From: Rapana venosa
Lineage: Eukaryota > Mollusca > Gastropoda > Neogastropoda > Muricidae
Direction of reading: 5' to 3'
DNA length: 64,000 nt
NCBI GenBank assembly: GCA_028751875.1
Contig: CM054140.1
Span: forward strand, 50,895,714 to 50,959,713
The notes beneath the pieces were generated by a model. It searched no databases, was not told the DNA's origin, and saw only the letters and a program-made list of their open reading frames with translations. Shown here in pieces: positions 9,934 to 22,175 of this stretch. The position numbers and the translations under genes were made by a program. Numbering within the stretch: position 1 is the stretch's first letter; each line of letters opens with the position of its first letter.

Positions 9934-10223
9934 TATTCTTTCACGTACATATTCTATCTCATAAATTATGTTTCAACCTTATGGGATAGTGCTAGTGAAG
10001 CAAAACTAAAGCATATAAGCCGCCTACATAAAAGAGCTATCAAACTACTCTGATTGATTCCTAATACATTTACCACCAACAACTACAAAGAATTAGATAT
10101 TCGTCCAATCAAAGACAGTCTACATTTCAACAAGTGTCAATGTACGTACAATATATTAAGCGGAAAAGCCCCAAGAAAATTGTGAAAAAGTTTGCCGTTA
10201 TAAAACAAGCCTACTCATAGATT
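9934..10223 (+). mobile_element. LINE C RT C-terminal part, second piece (copy 1)
   Basis: Reads NYVSTLWDSASEAKLKHISR, then HKRAIKLL, ELDIRPIKDSLHFNK and NILSGKAP, the characteristic C-terminal stretch of Jockey/CR1-group RTs. It starts with the right LINE B target-site repeat (tattctttc, 9,934-9,942) and ends with the left LINE A2 repeat (actcatagatt, 10,213-10,223). An internal stop at about 10,050 shows decay. Confidence 0.75.
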
Positions 10224-11466
10224 CTGCCTAGAAGAGATCATCCCCGAAGAGCAGGCCGGTTTCCGCCCAAATAGAAGCACCACAGAACAGATATTAAACC
10301 CTGAGGGTTCTGTGTGAGAAATACACCCGCACCAACAAGCATCTTCACGTCTTCATTGATTTTAAGAAGGCCTTCGATAGAGTATGGCATGACGCTCTGT
10401 GGGCCACCATGAACAAATTCAACATGGGCAGAAGTGATCCACACCATAAAGGGAAAATCTACTCAAAGGCCACCAGTGCAGTACTTTTACAGGGCACGGT
10501 AGGGGAATGGTTCCCGGGTCCCTCAGTTGGGGTCGACAGGGATGTCTGCTGTCCCCGACACTATTTAACTTTTTCCCTCGAACGCATCATGACTAACGCC
10601 TTGGAAAAGACCACAAAGGCACAGTCAGCATTGGAGGGGCGAACAATCCCCAAACCCTTTCAGGGTTGCCGATGACATTGACGGTCTGGCAGGAAAGAAG
10701 AGGAACTGGCCAACCTAGTGAAGCAACTGGACGAAATATCCTCACGATAGGGCATGGAAATCAGCGCCGGAAAACCAAGCTATGACAAACAGTGCCCAGC
10801 CAATCACCCCAAGATCACTCTCAACGGAAAAGAACTGGAGACAGTTGACCTTTTCAAGTCCTTGGGCCATCATAAGTGGGGAGGATCGAAGACCGAAACC
10901 CTAGCAAGAGCGGCACAAACAGCAGCAGCAATGGCAAGACTGAGCCCATATGGAGAGACTGAAAACATCCCTTCGGAACCAAGGTAAGTTACTAAACGCG
11001 CTAGTCACCTCAATCATGTTTTACGCATGTGGGGGCATGGACACTGAACGCAGACCTACAAAGGGGATCCAAGCAGTAGAAATGAGATGCCTCAGAAGGC
11101 TCCTTGGCATCTCATCCCAAGGACCATGTCACCAAAAATGAAGTCCGCAGAATGATCACTCAACAGGTGCGGGACTATGAAGACCTACTGACCACGGCGG
11201 AAAAGAGGAAACTCAGATGGTATTTGGGGACGTAACACGCTCAGAAGGACTTGCAAAGACCATCCTGCAAGGAACAGTCCAGGGGAAGAGAAGGACGGGG
11301 CAGACAGAGGAGAAGTGGGCCGACGACATCCGTGATTGGACAGGGGGGGAATTCAGTTTCACCCAGGCACTGCCCACGACCGTGCTAAGTGGAGCCCGCT
11401 GGTCCCCGTTCGTCCACCCTGCAGCGCCCCTACGACCCTGGCGGGTTACGGGAACAGTGAACAGTG
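10224..11466 (+). mobile_element. LINE A2, 5'-truncated RTE-like LINE inserted in LINE C (copy 1, poor sequence)
   Basis: Begins within RT (agaagagatcatc..., EEQAGFRPNRSTTEQI) and runs through thumb and tail to a 3' end made of gaacagt heptamers. It is flanked by actcatagatt upstream (10,213-10,223) and a degraded match aatcatagatt downstream (about 11,467-11,477). Truncation at the 5' end, target-site duplication and a short tandem-repeat 3' tail are all usual for RTE insertions. Many 1-base indels relative to 42,142-43,396 break the frame. Most look like sequence errors, because the other copy is open. Confidence 0.75.
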
Positions 11467-12010
11467 AACAGTGAATCATAGATTGTCTTTGCCAGGTCCA
11501 TAACAATCTCTATAAGTCAATCCCTTTCTTATTCGGGAAGAACAGGCGTGGATAATCTACCTATCTCTTTAAAAACAGCTCCATCGAAAACAAACGCTCA
11601 AGAAATCTTGAAGAAACATCTGATGGACAAATTGTAAAACCACTTTTATACTCAAGGTTATCTTACATCAGGCTACCTTGTTGATATTCCTACCTTTGTT
11701 ATTAGTATTTTCTTCATTTGTTGTATGGGCTTTGAAACTTATGGTTTATTGTCTTTGTTTTGTTTTATCTTGTCTTGTGATTCTTTTTTTGGTTGTTTTT
11801 TGCTTTTGTTTTTTGTTTTTTTTTATTTGTTGTGTGGTTTTCTTTATTTTCTTCATTTGTCTTGTATGACTTGAGCTGATGTTTTTTCTGTCTTGATTTG
11901 CTTTATATGTTTTGTTTGTCTGGATTTATATTAAAAACAATCTCCATAGACTGTTGTCTTCAACTTTTTTGAACATTGCATTTGATTGCTTTTTTATGTC
12001 AATTTTTTGT
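11467..12010 (+). mobile_element. LINE C end of ORF and 3' UTR (copy 1)
   Basis: Continues the LINE C reading after removal of A2: HRLSLPRSHNNLYKS-like, then the last ORF segment (LPISLK...APSKQTLKK) ending at a stop near 11,636. A T-rich 3' UTR follows. Hydrophobic ORFs in the UTR are artefacts of T-richness. From about 12,000 the sequence turns into homopolymer-biased text. The clean version is 43,397-44,021. Confidence 0.7.
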
Positions 12011-14860
12011 TTTTTTTTTTTTTGGGGGAAAAGGTTGAAAAATTTAATTTTTCCCAAAAAGCCCGGCTTACTTACCGCTATTAAAAACCCTTTTTTTTTG
12101 GGTTTCCCCAACAGGGAAATTTTTTGATTTTTTAAAAGTTTCTTGTTTTTTTTTTTTGGGGGGAAAGGGGAAAGGGGGGAACGTATAACCCCGGGGGGTT
12201 TCCCAAAAAACCCGAGGCCTGCAACCCCAGGTTGCAGGACAATCCCCTCCCCCCAAAGGTTTCCCCCACACTCACCTTTCGCACCCGGGAATAACCGTTT
12301 TTGTTAGAAAAGCGGCCCCCTGTTGTTGAAAACCCCTTTATGGACCCACCAACCCAGATAAAGGGATAAACGGGAAGGCAAAAAGAGTCTGACCCCCGCT
12401 TGGGGAGTAAACCCCCATATTTTGGGGGGCCCGGAAATTCTGGGGGGGGCTGGGGGAAAATTTTTTGGGGACGGCCCGGGGGGTTTTTTTTGGGGTGGCG
12501 GGGTGTAAAAAATTAAAAAAGGGCCTTCTCCCACCCTTTTTGGGGGGCCCGGGGGAAAATTTTTCCTGGTTTTACATTGGGGGTTTGGGTGGTTGTTAAA
12601 CTTTTTGTGGGGGGGCGTTTGTTGGTCCCCCCAAAAAAAAGTGGCTTTAAACCTGTGTCGTGTGCGTTTTGGGAAATGTGTGTGGTGGTTTTTAAATTGT
12701 GTGTGGGGTTTTTTTTCCCCCCAGACTTTTTTGGGTTGGATTGGGGGGGGGCCCAGGGCCCAGGGGGTTTTTGGAATTTAAAGGGAATTTAGGTAAAAAA
12801 AAAAAAGGGAAATTTTTTTTTTTTAAAGGGTTTTTTTGTATAAAATTTTTTTGTATTTTATCCACGGTTTTTAATTTAAAATTCTTTTTAAATGAAAACA
12901 TTAAAAATTTGAATGTAGGTGTTTGTTTGAATCAGGGTAAATTAGCAATTAAAAGTTTTTCCGCACAAAATGTTTCTTTTTTTTATAAAAAAAAAAAAAC
13001 CCCTTTTATGACGGGCCAGTTTATAGGGAAAAAAATGTGGTTAAAGTTTCTAAAAGGCGCCTCTTATTTTAGGCTAAATTTTACTAAAAGAAAATTTCAA
13101 AAAAAATTCGAAAGTTTAAAAAAGGAAAGTAGCTTTAAAATTTTTGGGAAGTCCTTTACAAAAAACCCTCCGTAATAAAGGTGCAAGAGAAAATTAAAAA
13201 CCGTTTTGACTTTTTAAAAAATCAGTGAAATCCCCTTTTTTCCCCGCACTTTTTAAAGTCTTCAAAACTCTTTTCCAAAAAATTTTTTTTTAAAAAAACA
13301 ACTAAGCTTTGTGCCTTTTTTTTTGTGTGATTGGGATAAATTTTTTTTTTTTTGGGAAATTTTTTTTGAGGTAAATTGAAAAAATTATTTTTCCCTTTTC
13401 CCCCCCCTAAATTTTAGTTAGCCGGGTTTTAACTTTTGAAAAGGTTTTGGATGGGGGGGGGAAAAAATTTAGGGAGTTTTTATTTTAGGGGGTTGGGGTT
13501 TATTTTTGGGTTTAAAATTTTTCTTTTCTTTTTTGCAACTTTTTTTTTTTTTGGGGTTTTTTTTTTTTTTTTTAAATTTTCCCGGGGGGTTTTCGGTTTT
13601 TTTTTTGGGGTTGTTTTTTTTGGGGGGGGGGGGTTGGGGGGTTGTTGTGTGGGGGGGGTTTGGAAGAATTTTGTCTGTTTTTTGGGTAGGGGAATGGGGG
13701 TTGGGGGTGGGGGGGGGGGGGGGGAAAGGGCTTTTGAGTAGGTTAAAAAAAAAATTTTTGAATTATTTCGCATTTTTTTTGTATGAACAACCCGGGGGGT
13801 AACAAATTACTCCCTCTTTTATAGGGTTTCAAATTAAAAAGGGGAATTTTTGGGGGCTTTTTTTTAATTTGGAATTTATGACCAGGGCCCTTTTAGTTTA
13901 AAAGAAATCCCCTTTTAAACTAAGAAAAAAAAACAACCCGGTCCCGACTTCTTCAAGGAAGACTTGTTTTTTTAACCAAATTTGTTTGGTTTTTAAAAAA
14001 TTTTGGAAAATTAAAAAATCAAATTTTAATAAAAAAAAAGGAAGGGGGAAAAATTAAAAAAATAAATTATTTTTCAAAGCCCCTTTTTTTAAAAACAGAG
14101 AACAAAATCGACCCCAAAGGGGTGAAAACCTAAATGGGCTGCCATGTTTTTTACTTTTTAAACAAAATCCCCCTTTTATTTTTTTTTTTTAAAAAATTTT
14201 AAAAAGGGGGAAATTTTTTTTTTAAATTGTTTTTTTTCTTTTTTTTTTTTCCCTTTTTTTTTTTTTATTTTTTTTTTTTGATTTGCTTTTTTCCCCTTCC
14301 AGTTTCTTTTATAAGCTCCTTTTTTTCCCTGACAAGAAAAAAAAAATTTTTTCCTTTGGGGGTTTTTTTAAAATTAGTTTCTTTTAGTGGAGTTTTAAAA
14401 ATTTGGGGATTAAAAATTTTTTGGGGAAAAATTTTTAAAAAAATTCAAAAAAAAAAAATTTTTTTTTTTTATTAAAGAAATATTTTTTTTAATAGGCAGT
14501 TATGGGGTTTTTTTGCCTTCATTTTGTATATTTTTCCCTTCACATTCCAATGATTAAAAAAAAGTTTTCCCGGGGAAAGATTTTTTTTAAAATAACCCCC
14601 CTTCAAAAAACCCCTTCCAAGAAATCCTTTCAATATTCTTTTTTTCCCTTTTTTTTCTCCGTCCTTTTTCTTTTTATTTTCTTTTTGGGTATTTCTTTTT
14701 CCGGCTTAAAAGTTAAAAACCCCCCCCAGGGAATTTCCTCCCTGCGTTCGGGGGTTTTGCCGGCGTTATTTTTTTTTGGACGACGCAATTGCTGTGAAGC
14801 GAAAATTTTAAAAGAAAATTTTAAGAAAATTAAAATTTGAAAAATTTTGAAACAAAGCTT
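12010..14860. other. Corrupted stretch collinear with 43,930-47,870
   Basis: About 2.85 kb dominated by runs of A, T and G. Anchors still align with the clean copy: 12,360-12,420 matches the gypsy segment near 44,445, the G-rich block 13,440-13,740 sits where the GT tract of 46,010-46,210 should be, and 14,780-14,860 matches 47,770-47,870. It therefore represents the Ty3/gypsy fragment, LTR-like region and GT tract in very poor form. ORFs here have no meaning. Confidence 0.65.
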
Positions 14861-17380
14861 TTTCGCAAAATTTCACAAGAAACCTATTACCCCCAAAGAT
14901 ACTTTTCTTTGACTACCAAGTCAAAAAAAAAAATAAAAAAAAGCAACAAAACAAAAAAGGCTTGTCATGCCATTTCCAAAAAAAAATAAAATATTAAAAA
15001 AGAAAAAATCTTTTGCTGCTTTTTTTCTCTGACCGTTTGCTATTTCCCCTCATTCTTGGTCCTTTTCCCCCTGGTGTCCTAAGAAGGAAAGGAAATGAGG
15101 GGGGCAGGACGGGTTTACATTAAGGGGTGATAATACAGAGGTCCAGCACAGTTCCTAAGGCGTGTTCTATTACTGGGTGATGATCTGCCATTATTGAAAT
15201 GCCCCGGGTTTACTTGTTTTTTTGTTCTTTTGGGAGAACGTGAGCTGAGTTGCATATGGGAAAGGGGGTAATTTGTCATTTTAAATGCTGAATTGTTTGG
15301 GGGTCGTTATCAAATTTTTTGTTAGAATATTTATGATGTCTATGTAAATAAAAGCAAAAAAAATGTCGCATTATGTCTAAATTTTTGGGAAACTCTTTTT
15401 CGTTCTTCTAGGAAAATTTTTAGGGTCTTGTTTTTGTCCTTAATGATCTTCTCCAGATCTCTTTTTGTTGTTTTTATTGTTTCGTTTTTGTGTTTTTGTT
15501 TTTTGTTCTTGTTCTTCTGTTTCTTCTTCCACTTTTCCCTTATTCATTTGTATTCTTTCGCTTCATTTTTTTCCCCCTTTTGTCTGATTCTAATTTTTTT
15601 CATTTTTTTCATTGAAAAAATGTATGCTTATTGTAGCAGGAACAACTAGGATATTACATAGGTAACAAAAATGAAAATAAAAAAGTTCGAAGAAAAAATT
15701 TGGGGGAAAACAAAACCCCAAAGTAGGCCCCGAAATTTCCAACAAAAGACGACTGAAAAATGGAAGTGTTTTCAGAAAAACAGTAAAAAAAGAAAGAAAA
15801 AAAAAAGGCTGGGTTAAATTTAGACCTGAGAATAAGTGTTTTCTAGGGGCTTTGCTGGACAGAACTGGCAGAAAAGGTATCAAAGTGTTGCATAAGGAGA
15901 TTTTGTAGATTCTTTAAAAGAGCAATTATGATTTTTTAGCGCATACTGTGAAACCCCTGATGAAAAATAAAAAGGCGGGTTTTTGTGTTTTGGAGGGTTT
16001 TTTTTCAATCGTGAATTGAAAAATTTTTTTGTGTTTTCTATGAAGAGTGTTTAGTTTCTGTTTTTTGTCCCAAAAGCCCCAATTTTTCAAATTTTCCCCC
16101 AACTCAAAACTTGAAAGGCTGAAGCAATAAAAGGTTTTTTTTAAAATTTTTAATTTGATTTGAGTGAGGCAATGCTCGGGAGCTTTTCTTCAGTTTTATT
16201 TTATAAGCTTTAAACACTGCCAGGGCTTCTGACAAAGGCTCGCCCCCAAGCCAAAACTAAGTTAGTCAGGCCAAAGGATGTTTTTTACTAAAAATGCCTA
16301 AAATGCTGTCATTAAAGACTTTTTTTTTAAAAATTTAAAAAAAAGTTTTTTTAATTGAATTTTTAATAAAAAACATTTTGAAAATGAAGAGAAGTTGCAA
16401 GTCGTTTACCTGCACATGTGGATGGCATGAGGCAAAAAAAAATGTAGCCCGGGGGGGCCACGGCAACAATTGTCCTGACTAGCAACGCAAAACCAATACT
16501 GCTTTGTTGTCAAAATATATTTATTTTTTTAAAATTCATGTAAAAAATAATAAAAATGTAGGAAATTTTTAAAAACGCTGAATCTTGTAAAGAACAAATT
16601 AAAGCGTTCAGGTGACTTTTTTTGTGTGTGTAGCGGGGTTTAAATTTTTTCATTTGTTCCCACCGGCCACAAGGCCCATCTTTCGAACAGCGAAAAGGAT
16701 TAACGTAGCGCAAAATGTTTTCAAACTATTATTAGTTTTTAAATTTTGTTTTTTATATTTATAATTATCTAAAAATGTTTTTTTTCAATATTTTGATGTA
16801 ACCTTATTAATTAATTTGTATTTTTTCTATTGTTTTTGTTGTTTTAATTTTTTCTGAAATGTTTAATGATTTTTGAGTATTCAATGTCGGCCCGAGTTAC
16901 TCCCGAATGCAATCGTTATAGTAGTTTTTTAACTGCCTTCCTTTCTGGAACAGGTTTTTAAAATTTTCCAAATAAATTTTACCAAATCAGACAGAAAATA
17001 AATCTTGGGATGTTTTGGGGTTTTATTTTGAATGAATATAGATTGAAAAAATGTTAGTATGATAATTTGTAGTATTTAGATAGTTTACTTTCAATATAGA
17101 AAAGCTTTAAAAAAGCTTGCTTGGTGAGTAGACCAGAAAAATTTTTTTTTGCACCCCTGGTTAAAATTTCGAATATCCCTCTCAGGACCTGTGGTTATTA
17201 AAATGTTTGTATACAAACTTTGGGGAACCCTTTTTTTTTAGTCATAAAAAGATTTAGTTTTTTTTGAAGTTTTTTAAAAATGTATTAGTTGGAGGCTTTA
17301 ATTGCCAATAGTTTTTCGCTAAATGATTTTTTTTTTTTCTAGTTTAGTTGATATAAATATGTTAGTTTTGTTACGCGACG
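14861..17380. other. Non-coding DNA, lower-quality copy of 47,870-50,510
   Basis: Line-by-line collinear with 47,870-50,510 but with frequent homopolymer expansions and dropped bases. It includes a partial foldback-family repeat at about 16,540-16,715 (left arm plus inner module) matching 49,627-49,815. No coding region recognised. Confidence 0.6.
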
Positions 17381-18350
17381 CAAGATAATCACCACTGAAG
17401 CTGCTGATAAAACACAAAATCTCCCCCATCTTGGGCCCCAAAAGCTGAAACACTTGCAGTGCGGTGGTGCTGTCTTTGATCGCATGGGGTGTATAATGGG
17501 GGGGTTAGGGGGTAGAAGACATCCACCCCCACAGAAGTAGATGCATGGGGGAATAAAAAGGTGAAACTAAAGCTGCTGTCTTCCCCTGGTTTTTTTGCCG
17601 GTTGCTGACACCATGTTTCTAGAATTTGGCTGTGTGAGAATGTGTGTTCCACTCTTTCCTACCGTGCCTCTATCGTTGCCTCTTGGCACCGTCAACAAAA
17701 AAAATTCAAAAAAAGTAAAATCTCTCCAACAGTCATACTGATCAAGTCCAACCCTTGACAAAGACAATGAGCTTTTGGCAAATGTTAATCATATCAAATT
17801 TAAAAAACTGGCCCGCGCTTGACGAAACCCGGTAGCAATGATGTACCCCCAGTGAGCTATCTTAAATAACTTTGGGCAGGGCCCATTCTCTTGCAAAGAC
17901 AAAGGACAAGGGGGAAAAAAACGGGGGCGGGGCCCCTGTTTCTCATCAAGAGAAATGGTGTAAGGACATGACCTTCAGCCCTTTGTGTGGGACTGTAGGA
18001 CTGTTAGGTTTCACTTGACCCCTACACCCACCGTGGGAATTTTCCCCCAACTTTTTTTACCTAGTCCTATTCATCCAAAGCTAATGTACCAAGCATCTGA
18101 ACATATTTAAATCACCGCAGTTGTTAGACTCCAATTCCTGATTCCTTAATTAAACCCGGGTGATTTAAAAAATGTTTCACCCCGTAAAACCTGAAGAATC
18201 ATGAAAATAGTGACCCGCCCCAACAGAAATAAGCCCTAAAAATTTTGGGTATGGGACTGAGCAGGTGCATATAAAAAGGGGTGATTTTGGGCCTTTGGGG
18301 TAGGCTATGCAGGGTTTCTCTGGTTTTAGTGTTTTTGTCTTTTTTTTTCC
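17381..18350 (+). mobile_element. LINE E endonuclease half, degraded copy
   Basis: Collinear with 50,515-51,540. The readable parts are the start of the endonuclease (17,700-17,760), remnants of the GGGLCFYIN box near 17,920, and the GDFN region near 18,150. Frame is lost throughout. See the clean copy at 50,786-51,480. Confidence 0.6.
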
Positions 18351-19224
18351 CCCCTCCAGGTAACAATTTAATATCACGTGTTTGTGACTCCCCCAGACAT
18401 TGAATGGTCAGAAAAGTTTTCTTCAAAAACATTTTCACTTTGAATTACTTTAATTTTAAAAATTTTTTTTTTGGGAAATTTTTAAAAATTTTTTGAATAT
18501 TGAGATTTCTTGCGGAAATCGGGGGCTCTCCCCGGGGAAACCCTTCATGTCAAGGGGAGCGACTCTGCTGAAGTAAAAAAGGTTTTACCCAGATTTCTAT
18601 TATTGTAATAATATCTACGGGAAATTGGGCTGTTTAGTTGTAAAAAGTAAAAGCCCTCTCCCCCCTCTCCCTCTTCCACTGTTCAATGGCTGTCTGCGTT
18701 TCTCACTTCCTCTTTTTTTCTTTCTGTAAAATGTGTTTCCCCCCCCCTCCCGTTTTTGTGAATGTGTTATGCATAAAAAGACAATGAAATGAAAATTCTT
18801 TTATTTGAAGATAAGAACACCATGTGTTTTTTTAAAACCCTCCCTTCCTTTAGGGATTATAAATACTAACACTACATATATACACTTTCACAGTAAAACA
18901 GGTAAAAATTACACCCCCCCCCCCCCTTTCCAAAAATAAAAATACCAAGAGGGAGAGCGAAAAGAACCAAAAAATAAAGAAAACAAAACAGAGCAAGCAA
19001 AAACACGAAAAAAACCCAAAAAATAGCAAAGAAACCAAGAGAAAAAAAAAGCGCAACAACAACAAGGGTAAAAAGGGGCAATGGATAATCCCCCCCCCTA
19101 AAAAACCCCAAAACCCAAAATAAAAAAAAACCTCCCTTGTATAAAGGGGAAAAACCCCTGTAAAAATACATTTGGCAAACAGAAAAAAGCGTTAATTTTG
19201 TCTTTATGGGAAAGCAACAGCAAT
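18351..19224. other. Non-coding DNA up to the N gap, collinear with 51,540-52,465
   Basis: Contains the gagatttct...aattcgggctgctctcc-like repeat (degraded, about 18,500-18,560), a foldback inner-module trace at 18,795-18,835 and A-rich DNA. It ends gggaaagcaacagcaat, identical to 52,449-52,465, and then the gap starts. Confidence 0.65.
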
Positions 19225-19724
19225 NNNNNNNNNNNNNNNNNNNNNNNNNNNNNNNNNNNNNNNNNNNNNNNNNNNNNNNNNNNNNNNNNNNNNNNNNNNN
19301 NNNNNNNNNNNNNNNNNNNNNNNNNNNNNNNNNNNNNNNNNNNNNNNNNNNNNNNNNNNNNNNNNNNNNNNNNNNNNNNNNNNNNNNNNNNNNNNNNNNN
19401 NNNNNNNNNNNNNNNNNNNNNNNNNNNNNNNNNNNNNNNNNNNNNNNNNNNNNNNNNNNNNNNNNNNNNNNNNNNNNNNNNNNNNNNNNNNNNNNNNNNN
19501 NNNNNNNNNNNNNNNNNNNNNNNNNNNNNNNNNNNNNNNNNNNNNNNNNNNNNNNNNNNNNNNNNNNNNNNNNNNNNNNNNNNNNNNNNNNNNNNNNNNN
19601 NNNNNNNNNNNNNNNNNNNNNNNNNNNNNNNNNNNNNNNNNNNNNNNNNNNNNNNNNNNNNNNNNNNNNNNNNNNNNNNNNNNNNNNNNNNNNNNNNNNN
19701 NNNNNNNNNNNNNNNNNNNNNNNN
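19225..19724. other. Assembly gap (500 N)
   Basis: Exactly 500 unknown bases, a scaffold-gap convention. Reading frames that pass through it are not real. Confidence 0.99.
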
Positions 19725-20240
19725 CTTTTCCTTTCTGGGAGATACAGTATTTGTATTATTGTCAAGGAAATTTGTTCCTCATTAAGACTGGAAAGAATGT
19801 GGAAACGATTGTCAGTTGGTAAGTCAGATTGTTCAGTGGTCTGGTCATCGGTCTCATAAGTCACGTTTGTACAGTCTTTACCACCTACGGCCTGTGAGGA
19901 ATACAAACGGTCTGATACCTCTTCCCCTACTTTGCTGTATGGAAGTGTAGGTGTCAAAGGACAGTCAGTAGTGTTATGCACCCCTTGGTCTGTTTCAGTT
20001 AGAGGTTTTTGCAGCACTTTGTCAGTGGTTATGTCCCATTGTATTGCCACAGTTTTCTTGGGGCATGATTTCTGCTTTATTTGCTTTAGTTCAGAAGAAA
20101 CTGTGCCCAAACAAGATTTCAGTGACTTATTTTCTTTTAGTAGATTTTTCAGTTTTGTGTCTGTATCAGAAATAATATTCTTAACATCACTGACAAGAGA
20201 ATGAAAGGCTTCAGTCTTATGGTCAACATGGAGTTTGAGT
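19725..20240 (-). pseudogene. Coiled-coil ORF1-like protein fragment, truncated by the gap
   Basis: On the minus strand an open frame of about 170 residues runs from just inside the GA array down to the gap. The N-terminal ~55 residues have heptad-like spacing (KNIISDTDTKLKNLLKENKS, then SELKQIKQK), predicting a coiled coil. A low-complexity acidic/Thr region follows, then TDNRFHILSSLNEEQ. A coiled coil followed by an 'NRF..L' segment is seen in ORF1 proteins of CR1/L2-type LINEs, so a LINE ORF1 is the best guess. A host gene exon is possible. No start codon can be chosen because upstream is GA repeat, and the C-terminus is lost in the gap. Confidence 0.4.
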
Positions 20241-20245
20241 TCATT

Positions 20246-20249
<4 letters not shown>

Positions 20250-20333
<84 letters not shown>
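20250..20333. repeat. (GA)n microsatellite
   Basis: About 84 bases of GA with one gaa interruption, directly 5' (in the minus sense) of the coiled-coil frame. Its reverse frame gives spurious Ser-Leu repeats. Confidence 0.95.
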
Positions 20334-20335
<2 letters not shown>

Positions 20336-20639
20336 AAAAACAGAGGGTAGCGACTTGTATTCTCTAAGGTTCATATCGTTTTATATTTTAGTCCCCCCCC
20401 CCCCCCCCCCATCAAACGACAGGAATTTGTAACAAATGAAGATACTGAAAAGAAATGAAATGTGCTTACTGATCAGATGATCAGTCTTAATCAGGAGCAA
20501 ATTGACCGTGCCTGGATCAAGTTAGCATATAAGAAAAAATCCACTCAGTGCCAACTCTGAGATCAATTTGTCCTTCTCCCCTTTAGTTTTTACTCTAACA
20601 AATTCTAGTAAAAAAGTTAATTTAAATTTTCCGGGAAAG

Positions 20640-20861
20640 GGGGAAAAAAAAAAGGGGCCCTCCTTCTCTGTTTGTTTTTCCCTTTGCACACATTCATTTA
20701 AACGCTGCAAAAATAATGTGTGGTGTGTGGTGTGTGTGGTGTGGGGGTGTGTTGTTTTTGTGTGTGTGTGTGGGGGGGGGGGGTGGGTTTGGGGGGGGGG
20801 GGGGGGGGGGGGTTTGGGGGGGGGGGGGGGGGGGGGTTGGGGGGGGGGGGGGGGTTTTAAA

Positions 20862-20905
<44 letters not shown>

Positions 20906-22144
20906 AGGGGTTGGGTAGGGAAATTAAAAACAAAATGGGGAATTTTTTTTCGGGGGATAAATGGTTAAATTAATTTATTTTGGAAAATGGAAAAATTTTA
21001 ATTGGGGAAAAAAGAAATTGGAACAAATTGGGGATAGCACAGGAATTTAAAGAAGAAGAGGGGGTTGGGGAAGAAAAAAAGATGAAAGAAAAAAGAAGAG
21101 GAAAAAAAGAAAAAAACATGAAAAATTTTTATTTCAATTTGGCTTTTGGAACCCACATGAAAACCCCTTTTGGTAGAATTCATTTGCAAAAACGTTTTTT
21201 TTTTTTCCTTTTTACAATTTTTCCCAAATTTTGCAAACTACCCAAAAAGACACTAAAATTTTTCTTTTTACAATATCCCCACCCCGTCTTCAGCATCTAC
21301 ATAATCACGCCCTTTAGTTTTCCTTCCCTTATCTGTACAGCCGCCTTTCCCGGAAAATAATAAAACAACCCTTACTACTTTTATCATCTACATAAACATC
21401 TCCAAAATATTTTTTTTCCTTAAACTTTACTACACTTTTCTTCTTCTACCGTAAAATTTTCATTATCAAAGATTATACTTCAATATCATATTTATAGTCT
21501 TTATCACACTTTATCATCCCAATTTAAAGTTTCCATTTTTTAAACTTTAACAAAATTTATCATTGGGCCCCATAGCCCTCTTTAAAAATAACCATCATCG
21601 TAACCATTGTCACCTTTAATTCCACATCAACAAACACCTAGATTCACATCATACACCTTTTCCTATCCCTTCCCAAACATCTGCCAAATCTTTCTAAATC
21701 TACATAAAGCCCTTATCAACATCATTTTTATCTCCTCAAAATTTTGTTTTTTTAAACAAACCCAACCAAAACCCCAAAAACACACACACACACACACACC
21801 ACGCAGGGAAAACCACGCCCCCAACCCCACGCCGCGGCGCGCGCGCACACAAAACAAAACCCCCAAAACCCCAAACCACCAAATCCCCGGGGTATTTTTT
21901 GAAACTTTTTTTCCCCCTTTTAAAAACCAAAGGTATTGTCAAAATTTCCAAACCCGGGCCCCCCATTTGGGGGGGGCAAAATAACCCAAATTTTTAATTT
22001 TAAGAAAAATTACAAAATAAAAAGGTTGGGGAAAAATGAAAACCCTTTTTGCAAACAGAAAAAAGTTACCCCAATTTGGTAACCCCAAAATCAAAATAAA
22101 TTCCCGCATTGGCAAAAATTTAAACCATTTAAAAAAATTTCCCT

Positions 22145-22175
<31 letters not shown>

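Noticed and set aside
11678..11869. Hydrophobic ORF resembling a small membrane protein
   Set aside because: It lies in the T-rich LINE C 3' UTR and the clean copy at 43,600-43,800 does not keep the frame.
13436..13802. Gly-rich and Phe-rich ORFs in G/T runs (also 20,568-20,973, 33,155-33,468)
   Set aside because: Located in corrupted sequence. The matching clean DNA is a GT microsatellite or is unavailable.
19198..19859. Long open frames crossing the N gap on both strands
   Set aside because: They exist only because unknown bases contain no stops. Only the minus-strand end right of the gap has protein-like sequence.
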